64,000 nt of DNA from Nannochloropsis oceanica (lineage: Eukaryota; Sar; Eustigmatophyceae; Eustigmatales; Monodopsidaceae): contig CP038127.1 of the NCBI GenBank assembly GCA_004519485.1, positions 186,001-250,000 of the forward strand, read 5' to 3'. Below, in pieces: positions 1 to 9,890 of the stretch. The notes under the pieces were generated by a model that was not told where the DNA came from, searched no databases, and saw only the letters and a list, made by a program, of their open reading frames with translations. The stretch's first letter is position 1. Every line of letters begins with the position of its first letter. The position numbers were made by a program, and so were the translations under genes.

Positions 1-311
1 CACCATCGGCCACAACGTTGTAGTGAGGGGTCTTGCATTGCTTCCTTTCTTCAATTTTAATTCTAAATTTCCGATTAATTTCCCGTTAGCGGGTCTCTGC
101 AAACTAGTACGTCAGTCAATAAGATACAAGCCGAAGGACCTTCTCGCCAAGTGCCTCACATACAACATAAGGGAAGGGACGCACCACACTCAGCCCCTCC
201 CACAGTTCCCCGCTGAGCCATCCTGCCGCTCTTGCCTACTCCTCCTGCGCTCAATATCAACCCCCACCACCAGCAATATAGCTATCAACGCTGCTTCTGC
301 AGCTCTTTTCA
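1..311. other. Intergenic, nothing recognised
   Basis: This stretch lies downstream of the last exon of the PQ-loop gene. Short open frames occur, but none has family resemblance or splice support. Confidence 0.5.
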
Positions 312-1577
312 TCAATGATTTCCTCCAAAAAACTCTTGCAAGCTGCCTTCCCTCAACCCGTTACTTGTGAAACGATTGGGATCAGGAAAGATGACCAAGG
401 CGATGACAATGACCAGGACCTGAAGGAGAGAAGGAGGGAAGGAGGAGGGGAGGAGAAGGGGGTCAGATATGCGTCCCATGCGCAGACAAAGAAAGAAAGA
501 GCTTAAGAACGAGGAGAAGACGAGAACCCATTCAGTGAACCCTGCCCTCCCTCTTTCCCTCCCTCCCTCTTTTATCTGACACCTTATTATGACCACCTGG
601 TGTGTATCTCTTCTCATATCTACAGCTACATCGTCCTCTTCCTCCCTCATCTTCAAATATAGCATCAGGATCAACTGCGAGGAGCCAGGCAGATCCTACA
701 GGGACAAGCCCATGCACCTTCCCTCCCTCCCTCCCTCCATCCCTTCCTCCCGCCCTACCTGAAACCCCACAATAATCGCATACGGGACCACGCCTCCCAC
801 ATTCACGTCGTCCCCTTCCTCCTTCGCCTCGAGGCAGAGGACAAGGATGGAAAGGGAAGACCCTGTCACATCAAGGAGGGGGAGACCGAGGGAGAGTCCC
901 TGGCTGCTGCGTGTCTTGCACATGAGGACCAGTTGAGGTAGGAACCCCACGGCGAGCAGGAGGGAGGCGATCCCGCTCCCGACAACCTTGATGAAAAAAG
1001 CGCCGCTTGTGCTGGATCGGACGGCATTGAAGAGGGAGAGCAAGGCGATGACGCTGCCAACAGTGAGGAGGAGCAGGGCGAGGCCCAGGAGGAGGAGGTG
1101 GAGGAAGGGGGTGGGGGATGATGTTGGTGGTGCGGGAGGGGAGGAGGGGAAGGACGAGGGGGAGGGGGCGCTGGTGGCATGAGTTTTCAGTTTTCTGACT
1201 TGTGGATCCATACTTTCTTCCCACTTATCGCCCTCCTCTTTGACTACAACAGCTTCGAGCTCTTCAACTGCCATCTCTTGTTCCTCCCCTCCCTCCTCCC
1301 CTCCCTTCCCCTTCCGAAACGTGTAAAATTGCAGTTCCAACAATACACTGGCCAAGGCAAAGACTGCCCATTGCAACAACAGGGGCAAGGTCTCGCCTAA
1401 GTACAATAAATAGGGGATTATCAAGACCGCGGAGGCATGCCATAAGAGGACGAGGGAGAGGGAGAGGCCCTCGGTAGAGCGACGGGCTTGGTTGAGGAAG
1501 ATCTGTGGAAAGAGGAGCAAGGCGAAGCAGACCATGGCTATGTATCCACATGTCTGAATGACAGCATTCAAAGGCAT
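312..1577 (-). CDS. PQ-loop repeat membrane protein (SWEET/cystinosin superfamily type)
   Basis: Probable multi-pass transporter of the PQ-loop superfamily. The substrate cannot be told from sequence. The first exon (1577-759) reads from ATG at 1577 and gives a first hydrophobic block with a Pro-Gln pair at residues 25-26 followed by a TEGLSLSL stretch. A Lys/Glu-rich loop follows, then a second repeat with LPQLVLMCKTRSSQGLSLG. Two PQ motifs each followed by a Ser/Gly-Leu-Ser segment are the family signature. Exon 1 ends at a CAG/GTAGGG donor. A second exon begins after a CCTGTAG acceptor at 695, and a last one probably begins near 420 after CTCCTTCAG, adding one hydrophobic segment before the stop at 312. 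The frame is open upstream to 1823, but that part looks like leader; the ATG at 1577 sits immediately before the first membrane segment. The exon 2/3 border is the weakest part of the model. Confidence 0.7.
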
Positions 1578-2646
1578 GGACAGCCTAGAGATGGACGGAG
1601 GAGGGAGAGAGGAAGAAGGAGGGAGGAGGCGGGAAGGGAGGGTTGGTTTTGTTATGTGCGAGTGCCTTTGCAGAAGCAGCTTGGAATGAAAAATTTGCAC
1701 AGAGAGAGAGTATATTAAGGTGGGGTCATATCTCTTTGGAAATATGGAGGAGTAGAGGCGTGCATGCGTGCATGGCAAAGGGCAGCGAGAAATAGATACA
1801 GAGTGGGGCTTGGCACTTCGCATTGTGTGAGCGAGAGAGAGCTAGGGTTGGGGATCCGTGGCGGCGATTGCGCTTACCTTTGATGCTAGGAGTGAAGGAA
1901 GCTACAAAAAATCCTGTTACACGGCAATCTGCATCCGGATCCTGGTGTGTGTGTGAGTTGCCTGTCTGGGGGTGGGGAGGGGGAAGGGAGGGAGGAGAGG
2001 GTGCGTTAGAGGAGAGAAGTGCGTGGATTGGAGGCCGGCAAGAACACAACAAGCGGGCAAAAATTTGGGCTTGGACATATTATAACCTTGAAAGCATCTT
2101 CACACTTAAGCACTGTCATGTCCGAGGGTGGTCAAGGGGTACGCACGTAGTCGCAGAGCAGCGATGTGAAGCCTCGTCGAGATGCCGAGAGTCCTTCTCA
2201 GGAGGGACAAGCAGGCAGCACTGGCGACCAAAAATAAGAGGAGACACAAATGGAAAGAGTGGTGAGCATTGCCAGGTAGCACATCAGCCGGAGGAAGGTT
2301 TCATATCAAGGGGAGAAAAAAAAACACATACTACATCCCGTCGGAGGATGATGGGGAATATTTTGGAGCAACGACACGTACCCTGCCCGATCAACATATA
2401 ATAGTTTCCCCGGAGGCTTCGGTTGTGTGGCCCTGCGTCCCGCCTCCTCATACATACAACATATAATAGTTTCCCCGGAGGCTTCGGTTGTGTGGCCCTG
2501 CGTCCCGCCTCCTTATACATACGACAGACCATCTATAAAAGGCATTGGGACTGTCCTAGATGACCAGCGAGGGCTTTTCTAGGGCCATCCTACTGTCCTA
2601 CTTTACCGTGACATCCATCACACCACAAGCACACAGCGCCTTAATC
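1578..2646. other. Intergenic, divergent 5' regions of the PQ-loop and DUF642-like genes
   Basis: Purine-rich and AT-mixed DNA between two divergent genes. It contains one 65-bp tandem duplication (listed separately). No other structure was recognised. Confidence 0.5.
2392..2521. repeat. Tandem duplication, 2 x 65 bp
   Basis: Two nearly identical copies begin with CAACATATAATAGTTTCC at 2392 and again at 2457, a period of 65 bases. They differ by about two substitutions near the copy ends. The repeat sits about 130 bases upstream of the likely start codon of the DUF642-like gene, so it probably lies in its promoter or 5' leader. Such close identity indicates a recent event. Confidence 0.9.
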
Positions 2647-4299
2647 ATGCCTAGGCGTCCACGGCCGTTGCCCTCCCTTCTTCTCCTCCTCATCCTCCTC
2701 TTCCTCCTCCCCCACTCCACGCTCCCTTCCTCCCAACCTCTTCCCCTATCTGCCGCCTCCTCCTCTTCGAGCCCTCCTCCTCCTCCACCATCACCATCTG
2801 CTTACGTGGATTTGCTGCACGACCCATGTTTTGTCACGAGCAACGACATTCGAGATTTCAACATGTATGGTTTCAAACGCTGGCATAACGGAAGCACTTT
2901 GGGAGCCTGGACAGGTAGTTCCTCCCTCCCTCTTTCCCTCCCACCCTCTCTCTCTCCTCCTTTCTTCCCAAATCAGGTCCTCACCATTATTCTTACCACC
3001 GCACACCTACCAGTCACCTCTGGTGCCGTGGATCAATACCTTGCCCCCGCTGTTGCCCAGAGCGCCGCCGCCAACCCCAGAGGGTACCCCCCCCTCTGGC
3101 CCCTTCCTTCCCCCCTCCCTCCCTCCTGCACCTCACTCTTGGACATCAACAGTGATGACGCCGCCAGTATTTCACAAGCGGTGAGAGTGCGGGAGGGAAG
3201 GAGGTACCGGCTGAGTTTTTTGTTTGCCGGGGATGCCCTGTCTTTGCATTTGCCCTCTTCAGGAGTAGGAGGAGGAGGAGGAGGAGGAGGGGATATAAGG
3301 AGTGGTGGCGCAACTGCAGGAACACCATCAGGAGAAGGAGCAAAAGCAGGAGTGACACCAGGCCCTCCACCTTCCCACCAAGGATTGCCGCCGTTCAAAT
3401 CGTTTTCGGTGTCGTGGCAAGGGACGGAGGTCGGGCAGGTCTTCATTAATACGCTGGACCCCAGCACGGCGGGCAACGGTTGGGATTCTGCGAGCTACGA
3501 CGTGACTGCTCTTTCGGAGGAAGAACGACTCAGTCTCGAGGCCATAGAAAGGAAGAAATTTGGCAATAAGGGAGGTAAGAAGCACGAGAAGAAGAAGGAG
3601 AAGAAGAAGGAGAAGAAGGAGGAGGAGAAGGAAATTGAGAAGGCGGCAAAGGAGCGTGAGAACCTGATAATGCAGGCACGAGAGGAGGGTGAGAAGGAGA
3701 AATGGCTCACAGCCATCATCAACATCACCTCCACCACTAAGGGAAAAAGCAGTTTGTTCCTCACCGACGTCCATCTGTACGACCTCTCCACCCCCCTCCC
3801 TACTTCCCTCCCTTCCTCCTCCCCTTCCTTTTCCACCTCTCGTATAATATTTCTGGTGGTCGCGCTCGGCATGGGGTTGACTCTTTTTTGTTTGTTAGTG
3901 AATGTGTTGGCGTCGGCCAAGGGGGGCTGGCGCTGGGACAAGCTCTCGCAGTGGCACAGAATGGAGGAGGAGGAGGAGGAGGAGGAGATAGAGGAGGATG
4001 GGGGGGAAGGACTGAGAGGCTTGTATTATTATCCATCGTTGGAAATGCCGAGGAGGACGATGGAGGAAGGGGAGGAGGTAAAGGGAAAAGGAGGGTGGGA
4101 GGACAGGAGGGACGATGAGGAGGAGGTACTTTTTCAGAGGGAGCGGGGACGAGGAAGGAGGGAGGGACGGAGAGAGGGGAATGGGCTGCCGTCGGTGAGG
4201 CACCAAAGGGAGGAGGGGTACGGAAGCACGGGCTCTCGAAGAGATGGTGGCGGAGGAAGAGGAAAAGGAGACGGTGGAGAAAGAGAGATTGATGTATAG
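2647..4299 (+). CDS. DUF642-like secreted/anchored protein with acidic cytoplasmic tail
   Basis: Predicted 517-residue type I membrane protein. ATG 2647 is immediately followed by a signal-peptide-like run of Leu/Ile (residues about 8-22). One intron (2915-3013, GTAGTT...ACCAG) is supported because splicing gives the continuous segment WTVTSGAVDQYLAP, which matches the Trp...Gly-Ala-Val-Asp pattern of DUF642/choice-of-anchor modules. SISQAV, a YRLSFLFAGD strand and a later LFLTDVHLYDLS strand also fit that jelly-roll fold, which in other organisms is cell-wall or carbohydrate associated. A Lys/Glu-rich insert (KKEKKKEK type) interrupts it near 3550-3690. A single membrane helix (IIFLVVALGMGLTLFCLLV) is encoded near 3843-3900, followed by a poly-Glu and Arg-rich tail of about 120 residues. 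The tail and 3' flank are duplicated at 21.25-21.94 kb. An upstream ATG at 2560 is possible but would bury the signal peptide. Confidence 0.65.
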   Translation: MPRRPRPLPSLLLLLILLFLLPHSTLPSSQPLPLSAASSSSSPPPPPPSPSAYVDLLHDPCFVTSNDIRDFNMYGFKRWHNGSTLGAWTGSSSLPLSLPPSLSPPFFPNQVLTIILTTAHLPVTSGAVDQYLAPAVAQSAAANPRGYPPLWPLPSPLPPSCTSLLDINSDDAASISQAVRVREGRRYRLSFLFAGDALSLHLPSSGVGGGGGGGGDIRSGGATAGTPSGEGAKAGVTPGPPPSHQGLPPFKSFSVSWQGTEVGQVFINTLDPSTAGNGWDSASYDVTALSEEERLSLEAIERKKFGNKGGKKHEKKKEKKKEKKEEEKEIEKAAKERENLIMQAREEGEKEKWLTAIINITSTTKGKSSLFLTDVHLYDLSTPLPTSLPSSSPSFSTSRIIFLVVALGMGLTLFCLLVNVLASAKGGWRWDKLSQWHRMEEEEEEEEIEEDGGEGLRGLYYYPSLEMPRRTMEEGEEVKGKGGWEDRRDDEEEVLFQRERGRGRREGRREGNGLPSVRHQREEGYGSTGSRRDGGGGRGKGDGGEREIDV

Positions 4300-4585
4300 G
4301 AAGGGAGGGAGGCATTGAGTGATATAAGACGGGTAATCGGGGAATTTTGATGAGCCGGGAGAAATAACAAGGAGAAGTCGCCAAAACCAAATGGCAGATG
4401 CGATAGATGAGTGACAGAATGATCAGAAGCTCAAATTAAACGGAAAACAAAATAAATGTGGTGTTGACCCACGAATGTCAAAATACAAACATAGAAGAAG
4501 AGGAATTACGAAAATGAAAAAATAAGAAGAATCTGAAAATAAAATAAGAGTGAAGGCTAAGCTTGCCAAATTATTAAAATGCACG
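3937..4585. repeat. Segmental duplication, copy A (functional 3' end of the DUF642-like gene)
   Basis: The last part of the DUF642-like coding region plus about 285 bases of 3' flank are closely similar to 21251-21935 in the same orientation. Shared blocks include ACAAGCTCTCG, GTGGCACAGAATGGAGG, GGGGAATTTTGATGAGCC and GAAGGCTAAGCTTGCCA. Copy A keeps an open reading frame to the stop at 4299, so it is taken as the source. Confidence 0.9.
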
Positions 4586-4830
4586 CATTTTACAATGCCC
4601 TTCGACCGTCTTCTCCCTCTCCTGCCCTGCTCTTTGTGGGCCATGGACACATCTTCTGCCCTGCTCTTTGCGGGCACACACATTTCCCCCCTATTCCTCC
4701 CCTATCGCCTCTCCAACCACCTCAACGGACACGCGCATCCACCCCATTCCCCGCCGTAGACACATGAAAACGCGCGACTGCCTTCTCCTCTCCTCTTTCC
4801 ACCCTCTCTCCTCCGTTTCCTGCCCTCCGA

Positions 4831-5157
4831 TCAGGTGGAGACGGAAGACGGGAGGGAGGGCAACACTTCATCAAGCATTTCCACGAAAATTCTTGTCCAC
4901 CAATCCGCCGGCCCGGACACATGGTAATGCAAGCAATCCTTTCCTTCACCCACCAAATGTCCATCCCACCTCTTTTCCGTCACCTTATGCACCTTCAATA
5001 CCATCACCTCTCCCTCCCTCACTCCCTTGCCGAAGGCCTCCATCACCCTCCTCTCCATCCTCTGATTCATCTCCTCGATCAAATGCCACGTAAACCTCTC
5101 TTTGTATACCCCCTCATACTTTACCCCTCCCTCCTTCCCTCCTTGGTCCTCCTCCAT
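4831..5157 (-). other. Possible coding exon, unidentified
   Basis: An open minus-strand segment of about 100 codons contains FTWHLIEEMNQRMERRVMEA and later GKDCLHYHVSGPADWWTRIF. Its amphipathic helix pattern and residue mix look like real protein rather than the low-complexity shadows common in this window. I do not recognise the family. A second protein-like minus segment (LEKLIENKEAVTSVTREGE...) lies at about 5545-5690 and a third (SVPKMYKQPLKELLAPYGFK) at about 5750-5830. They may be exons of one unidentified gene or remnants of a lost one. Splice signals joining them are ambiguous. Confidence 0.3.
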
Positions 5158-6116
5158 CGGTCTCTCATATTGTCAGCACTCCGGATGCCCCGCGGCTGTC
5201 GTTCTCCAGACCACCGTAGACCCAGCCAGGACGAAAAATAATATCCTTAGTCCTGGCGGCTGGCGAATAAAACCCACCACCACAAATATGCTCGTGTATC
5301 GAATCCACGTCCTGACAAATGTGTGACTGCTGTTCTTGCATATCCTCAGGACAGGACGAATGAATGAGACAAATATATATTCGTCCAATAGTGGCAGGAA
5401 AAACACCGGCCACGTAACATTTCCGTTGGACTTAACTGTCGTATAACGTATATCGCTTATCGTTCTGTGTAGTGATGGTTCTTTTTTCCTGCTGTGTATT
5501 AATAGGTTGTGGGGCCCCACACCCTCCATGTCGGGCAGGGTTCTAACCAATGCTTGCCCAGGAGACAAGATAAACCATTTTCTTGGCCAACTGCTCAGAG
5601 GTCTCTCCCTCCCTCGTCACCGACGTGACAGCCTCCTTGTTCTCAATCAGTTTTTCCAGACTCACCCCCCACAATTCCCTCTTGAAGTACAATAACCAGT
5701 TACATACTTGGGCCCTGCGTGTTCGATTCGGGGTGAGCTCCGCAATTTAAAAACCTTTGAAGCCATACGGTGCCAGGAGTTCTTTCAATGGTTGTTTGTA
5801 CATCTTGGGGACAGACCGAACAAGGGCAGTATTAGCACGCTTTCCTTTTTTTTTTTTTTTGGGGTCTTTCGTTCTATAGATAGGTTGGTGGCGGCTTAAA
5901 TACTGCATTCCCCTTGTGCACGCACGCACGCGCTGGAATCACCGAAAGATTCGACAACTTCGAGCCTGGCCTTTCCGTTCTCCCCGAGGGATCATGAGAA
6001 TGTGCGGCCTGAAAAGCAGGATACCTTCTTCTGCGTCCAATATCGTTGCTATCATGCAAAAATGATCACCTGGCAATTCATCATTGCCTGGTGTTCCTTT
6101 TGGTGTATTTCCAATT

Positions 6117-6166
6117 GGGTTAGGGTTAGGGTTAGGGTTAGCAGGGAGGGTTAGGGTTAGGGTTAC
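6117..6166. repeat. Interstitial telomere-like repeat, TTAGGG x ~6
   Basis: GGGTTA units run uninterrupted from 6117 to about 6141, are broken by GCAGGGAGG, and resume for two or three units to 6166. This is the vertebrate/algal-type telomere repeat, here far from any visible chromosome end. Confidence 0.9.
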
Positions 6167-6302
6167 AGGGAACGGGCACATGGGCCGCACAAGCCTCCAG
6201 GTGGTTCAAGTACATAGAGCCGGAGCGCCTGCTCATAGGAGTGTGATGCTGTGCATGACACTTTATCAACCTGCTTAAGCACGCGCTATAAAAAACATCT
6301 TT

Positions 6303-6338
6303 GTTAGGGTTAGGGTTAGGGCTAACATCTAACCCTAA
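6303..6338. repeat. Second interstitial telomere-like block with inverted end
   Basis: Three TTAGGG units (6303-6321) are followed after a short spacer by the reverse unit CTAACCCTAA at 6329-6338, so the block can fold into a small hairpin. It lies 140 bases from the first block. Confidence 0.85.
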
Positions 6339-6595
6339 GAGAGAATGCAGCCGAAAAAAAAGGTAGTTAGTCACATACACGCCTGTACTTCAGACTGTAT
6401 GACGAAGAAATTTTCTTTGACGTGCTTGCCTTCATTTGAGGTTACGCCATTTCTATTCTTGACGCCCCTTTCATCTGTTGCTTGTTGTACAGACACACAT
6501 ACATTCCTCACAGGTCAATCTACGATTATCCCGTTTGCAGTCAAGGCCCCTCCCCTCCCTCTGTTCCTCTTTACCCTTCACTCTTATTCCTATCC

Positions 6596-6868
6596 TCACG
6601 AAACAGGCTGCTGCTGCTGTTGCTGTTGCTGCCTCCCCGGCGATAAGGACAAAGTCGGTCGAGCAAATTGAGCGGCAAAAAAAACATTGTAATCCAATCG
6701 AGCCAATAAGTTAGACAAATGGCTGGATTGGTACTGCGCACGCGAATTCTCCCACAATCTCCTCGTAAACTCCTCCGTGTGAAAGGTCAAATTCTTGGCA
6801 AACGCATCCATTGTCGGCCCAAACCCACTCGCAACAGCCCGTGCCCGCACCTCGGCCGTCATGTTCAT
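6596..6868 (-). other. Possible coding exon with C-terminal poly-Gln, unidentified
   Basis: Minus-strand open segment just downstream of the OTU stop codon. It contains MTAEVRARAVASGFGPTMDA and LWENSRAQYQSSHLSNLLAR and ends in a run of Gln. The composition is protein-like, but I do not recognise the family. It could be a 3' extension of the OTU gene by alternative splicing, or part of the unidentified gene further left. Confidence 0.3.
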
Positions 6869-6926
6869 GTAGGGTTAGTGGTAGGTAAAAGACGCAGCCA
6901 CAGCGTCCTCTATCCCTCATTTTCAT

Positions 6927-8353
6927 TCATCCCCTCATACATAACCAATAATGCGACTTGTACAACAGCAACTGCACCCGCACCTTTTCTTTCCCCTCTT
7001 CCTCTTCTGCCACACCCGCGCATTCAATATCTGTGCACCTAAGCCCAATCATCTCATTCTCCACATACAATCTCACGTGCTTCTTTCTAGCCTCACTCCA
7101 AGCCATGCACTCGGTATACCCCCCCCATTGCCTATCTTCCGCCATCCTCCTCAAATATTCCTCGCTAGTTATCCCTTCCACCAATGCAGTAACTTCCATT
7201 GCTTCGGGCGCTTCTTTTAAGCGGGCCACGATGGCAGCACGCACCGCCCGATGCTTCGTTTCTGTCTTGTGCTCAAAGACAGAAAGAGCACGGAAGAGAC
7301 AGTTCCCGTCACGCTATGAAGGTAGGGAAGAATGGATTCGGGAAAATTGAGTGAGCGTGCCAGTGCTTCGTTTTGGTCGTGTGTTAAAAGATTCCTAAAA
7401 TTCAAAAACGAGAGTTGCTGTCACACATTGTGAAAGATTATCGTACGCAGAGGATAGAAGACATGAGCTTGCAGACAGCACAAGTTAGCTTGGCAGGTTG
7501 CATTCGAAGGGGAAAGATTTCCCTCCTCCTCGCCATTTCCGCCCTCCCAGCCCTCTTTCTCCTCACTCACCTGCACCTCCATCATCCTCAACCGATGCTT
7601 ATCCCGCAACTCCTTCCGAATTTCTTCCAGCCTCTCATCGATTTCCCCCCCTCCATTGCCCCCTTCCTGCCCCGCAAGCAAGGCCGCAACCTCCCGGCCG
7701 GTTGGCGAGATCTTCTGCGTTATGGCCCCTTGCAGATGATTGCGGGCTTTTGCGACTAATTCTTCTTCTCCCATCAGCAAAAAACACCTTCTAAGGCCTT
7801 TCCCTCCTTCATAGGGAGCAACCAAGATACGCGTCCCTGTCATCGACTCAATTTTTGAGATGATAATATCGTTTTCTATAACACTCTCTTCCTCCATCCC
7901 TTCCTCCTCCTTGCCTTCGGTGTTCTGGACGTCCACCTCCATTTTGATCTTTCCCTCCTCTCCAGCAGGACTGGAGTCTACTACTGGTCCTTCCTCCCTT
8001 TTAGCTGGGCTTTGCCGACAATTATCCTCTCCACCCGTCCCTGCCATCGCCCCCTCCCTCCCTTCCTCCTTCCTCCCAAGCAGTTGGCTCACGTCTTTGC
8101 TATTGAAATACTGGAGGTACCAGAATGAATAACACTGAGGATTGCCTACGAGAGCCAAGCGGAGCATTTGGTCGGCGAGACGAAGGTCATCTGCGGGGGG
8201 TTCAGAGGAGGAGGAGGAGGAGGAGGAGGAGGAGGAGATAGAGGAGGAGGTGAAAGGCTTGAGGGGTTGCCCCCATAGCATGACCTCCTTCTTTTTGGTG
8301 CCGAGGAAGATGGAGCCTAGGCCGGTCACGCGTTGGATTGTTGGCTTCACCAT
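6927..8353 (-). CDS. OTU-family cysteine protease (deubiquitinase-type) with KH-like N-terminal region
   Basis: Two exons are well supported: 8353-7571 (ending MMEVQ at a CAG/GTGAGT donor) and 7313-6927 (after a CTTCATAG acceptor), joined in phase 0. The junction gives RLRMMEVQRDGNCLFRAL, the classic OTU active-site entry, with catalytic Cys at residue 266 of this model. Downstream EEYLRRMAEDRQWGGYTEC matches the conserved OTU Trp-Gly-Gly block, and LLYKSHYWLCMRG carries the catalytic His just before the stop at 6927. OTU enzymes cleave ubiquitin from substrates. Upstream, IISKIESMTGTRILVAPYEG...CFLLMGEEELVAKA resembles a KH or similar single-strand nucleic-acid fold (weaker call). A poly-Ser stretch from AGG/TCC repeats lies at 8205-8240. 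The true N-terminus may be further upstream: the next open frame (8340-9071) could be spliced on, but the junction is unresolved. Confidence 0.75.
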
Positions 8354-9071
8354 TGTGAGAGTGGATATGTAGATCGTGGAGAACTGTGGAAGGGGAAGGG
8401 AGGGAAGGCGGCGACTCAGTACACAACGTGAAAGTTTTACTTCCATATTTCTCCCCCCAATCTTCCAGCTCCTCCTCTATTACCTCGTCAGGAACTGGCC
8501 GGCACACTCCGATTGCGCCGCCCACAAACGAGAACTCCAAGCTGTCAAAGGGCAAAAACAATCCCCATTGGGGATCTTCCTCCAAAGGTCGGAAAGACAT
8601 CGAACTTGTCAATGTCAAACGGCCCTCATCCCCCTCTGGCTGTAGCTGATGCTGTTGCCAATGCAATTCACTACCCACCATCATTTTTCTTGGCATCTTC
8701 TTTATTTCACCTTCACTGTCGTCGGCTTCCTTTCCTTTCGTGTCTTCGGCGGGTATGATCCCGAAAGGGGAGACACACCGACGCACCGCAGCGGCGAAAA
8801 AGCCTTTGGGACTACCCGGGCTCCTTGGAGGACTTGACGGAAGACTACGAGGAGAAGTGTTACCCTGGGGGCTTTTATTCTTCCCACGACTAAAGTTGGA
8901 CATGATACTGCGCGGAGAGGTTGGAGGGGATTTGAGCATGGCCGTCCCTGCACGCTGGTCGTTGCGTGGGCTGTTCGGGGCTGGGTTTTGTTGGCCGCCT
9001 GGGGAGAGGGCGAGAACTTCTTCATAGGATAAGCCCGTCCGGTCCCGCGAGAGAAGAGGAGCGTCTGGCAT
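8340..9071 (-). CDS. Ser/Pro-rich open frame, probable N-terminal part of the OTU gene or a separate gene
   Basis: Starts at ATG 9071 (MPDAPLLSRD...); an in-frame ATG at 9179 is also possible. Residues about 40-90 hold many Ser-Pro sites (NTSPRSLPSSPPRSPGSPK), suggesting proline-directed phosphorylation. The part encoded near 8640-8440 is not repetitive (DPQWGLFLPFDSLEFSFVGG; VIEEELEDWGEKYG). The open frame runs into the first codons of the OTU/KH frame but is offset by one base, so either a small intron near 8340-8440 joins them or two genes abut. Candidate splice signals there imply an unusually short intron. The 3' limit given is therefore approximate. Confidence 0.45.
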
Positions 9072-9179
9072 TACTGTAGAGTGTGGTTGTGGGTGACGCA
9101 AAGAAGTAGAAGCTAGGGAAGTCGCCCCAATCCTCTCCGGCCGATAGACATGGAAAGAATAGGGGAAAGATAGGGGCAT

Positions 9180-9890
9180 TGTCTTATTGCGGACAAATTG
9201 CGAACAAGAGATACGGGCTTCCTTTGTCCCACTTTGTGAATAATAGCGTGCGCACACACAGGAGGAGTCAACGGTATGACGCACATCGACATAAACGGTC
9301 AAGTTAAAAAGTCGTTAAAAAAACTTTACTACATGCAAAGAGAAAGACGATAAGGCGGAAGCTGTTGTGACAGTTGCGGCAGCGGATACATGTGGCCGAA
9401 CAATCCTGATGGAAGATAATGATGGCATGAATGCTTCGGCCTCACAGAGGATAATGAATAGGAGCAGCACGGGGAAGAAGGTCAGGAATGAGGAAACCAA
9501 CGAGGGTGACGAAGTGACGAAGCAGCAGTCGCTTGTCTTCCGGCCTCATTGACAGTTAAATGTCAACATACTTCCTTCTTTTCTTTTGGGTCGTCTTCTT
9601 GTTTTGTTTTTCGTTTCATACGCCTGATTTGATCGTCTTCTGCTTTTACCTCCTTCATGGTACGTATCGATTCCAAAGAGCAGCCGTGGTAACGAGCTGC
9701 TGAAAAGTAGTACATACAGAGCATCCTTTCTCCTCCTCCTTCACCACCACCATCTTTTCCCTCTCATTATCAATGTTTGTGAAAACCTCCCAAAAATGCC
9801 CTTCTTCCATAAACAGAAATATTTTCTTTGGCGAAGCCTCTTCTCCTTCTTTTCCCTTTCTTGTCCTCCCAGCCTTCAAGCACAGAAAGC
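9180..9890. other. Intergenic
   Basis: Lies upstream of the OTU/KH locus and downstream of the ankyrin segment stop. A minus-strand frame at 9556-9660 (MKEVKAEDDQIRRMK..., Lys-rich, 38 codons) and another at 9655-9879 are open but have no family support; they are probably untranslated sequence. Confidence 0.4.

Larger units (their letters stand above)
4300..6926. other. Gene-poor stretch: gene 3' flank, coding-like fragments, telomere-like repeats
   Basis: 4300-4585 is the 3' flank of the DUF642-like gene. From 4830 to 5700 and again near 5750-5930 and 6610-6870 the minus strand has short segments with protein-like composition (listed separately). Interstitial TTAGGG repeats lie at 6117-6166 and 6303-6338. 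No complete gene could be assembled. Confidence 0.5.

Noticed and set aside
3060-3125. A second intron in the DUF642-like gene around the CCCTCCC run
   Set aside because: A GTACCC donor exists but no AG acceptor occurs before the conserved SLLDIN segment, so the run is read as coding.
5700-5760. tRNA-like B-box sequence (TGTTCGATTCGGGG)
   Set aside because: No matching acceptor or anticodon stems and the putative T-loop has the wrong size. No tRNA could be folded.
9315-9500. Open minus frame with a signal-peptide-like start
   Set aside because: It begins at TTG, with no ATG in frame before an upstream stop, and lacks downstream exons or family resemblance.
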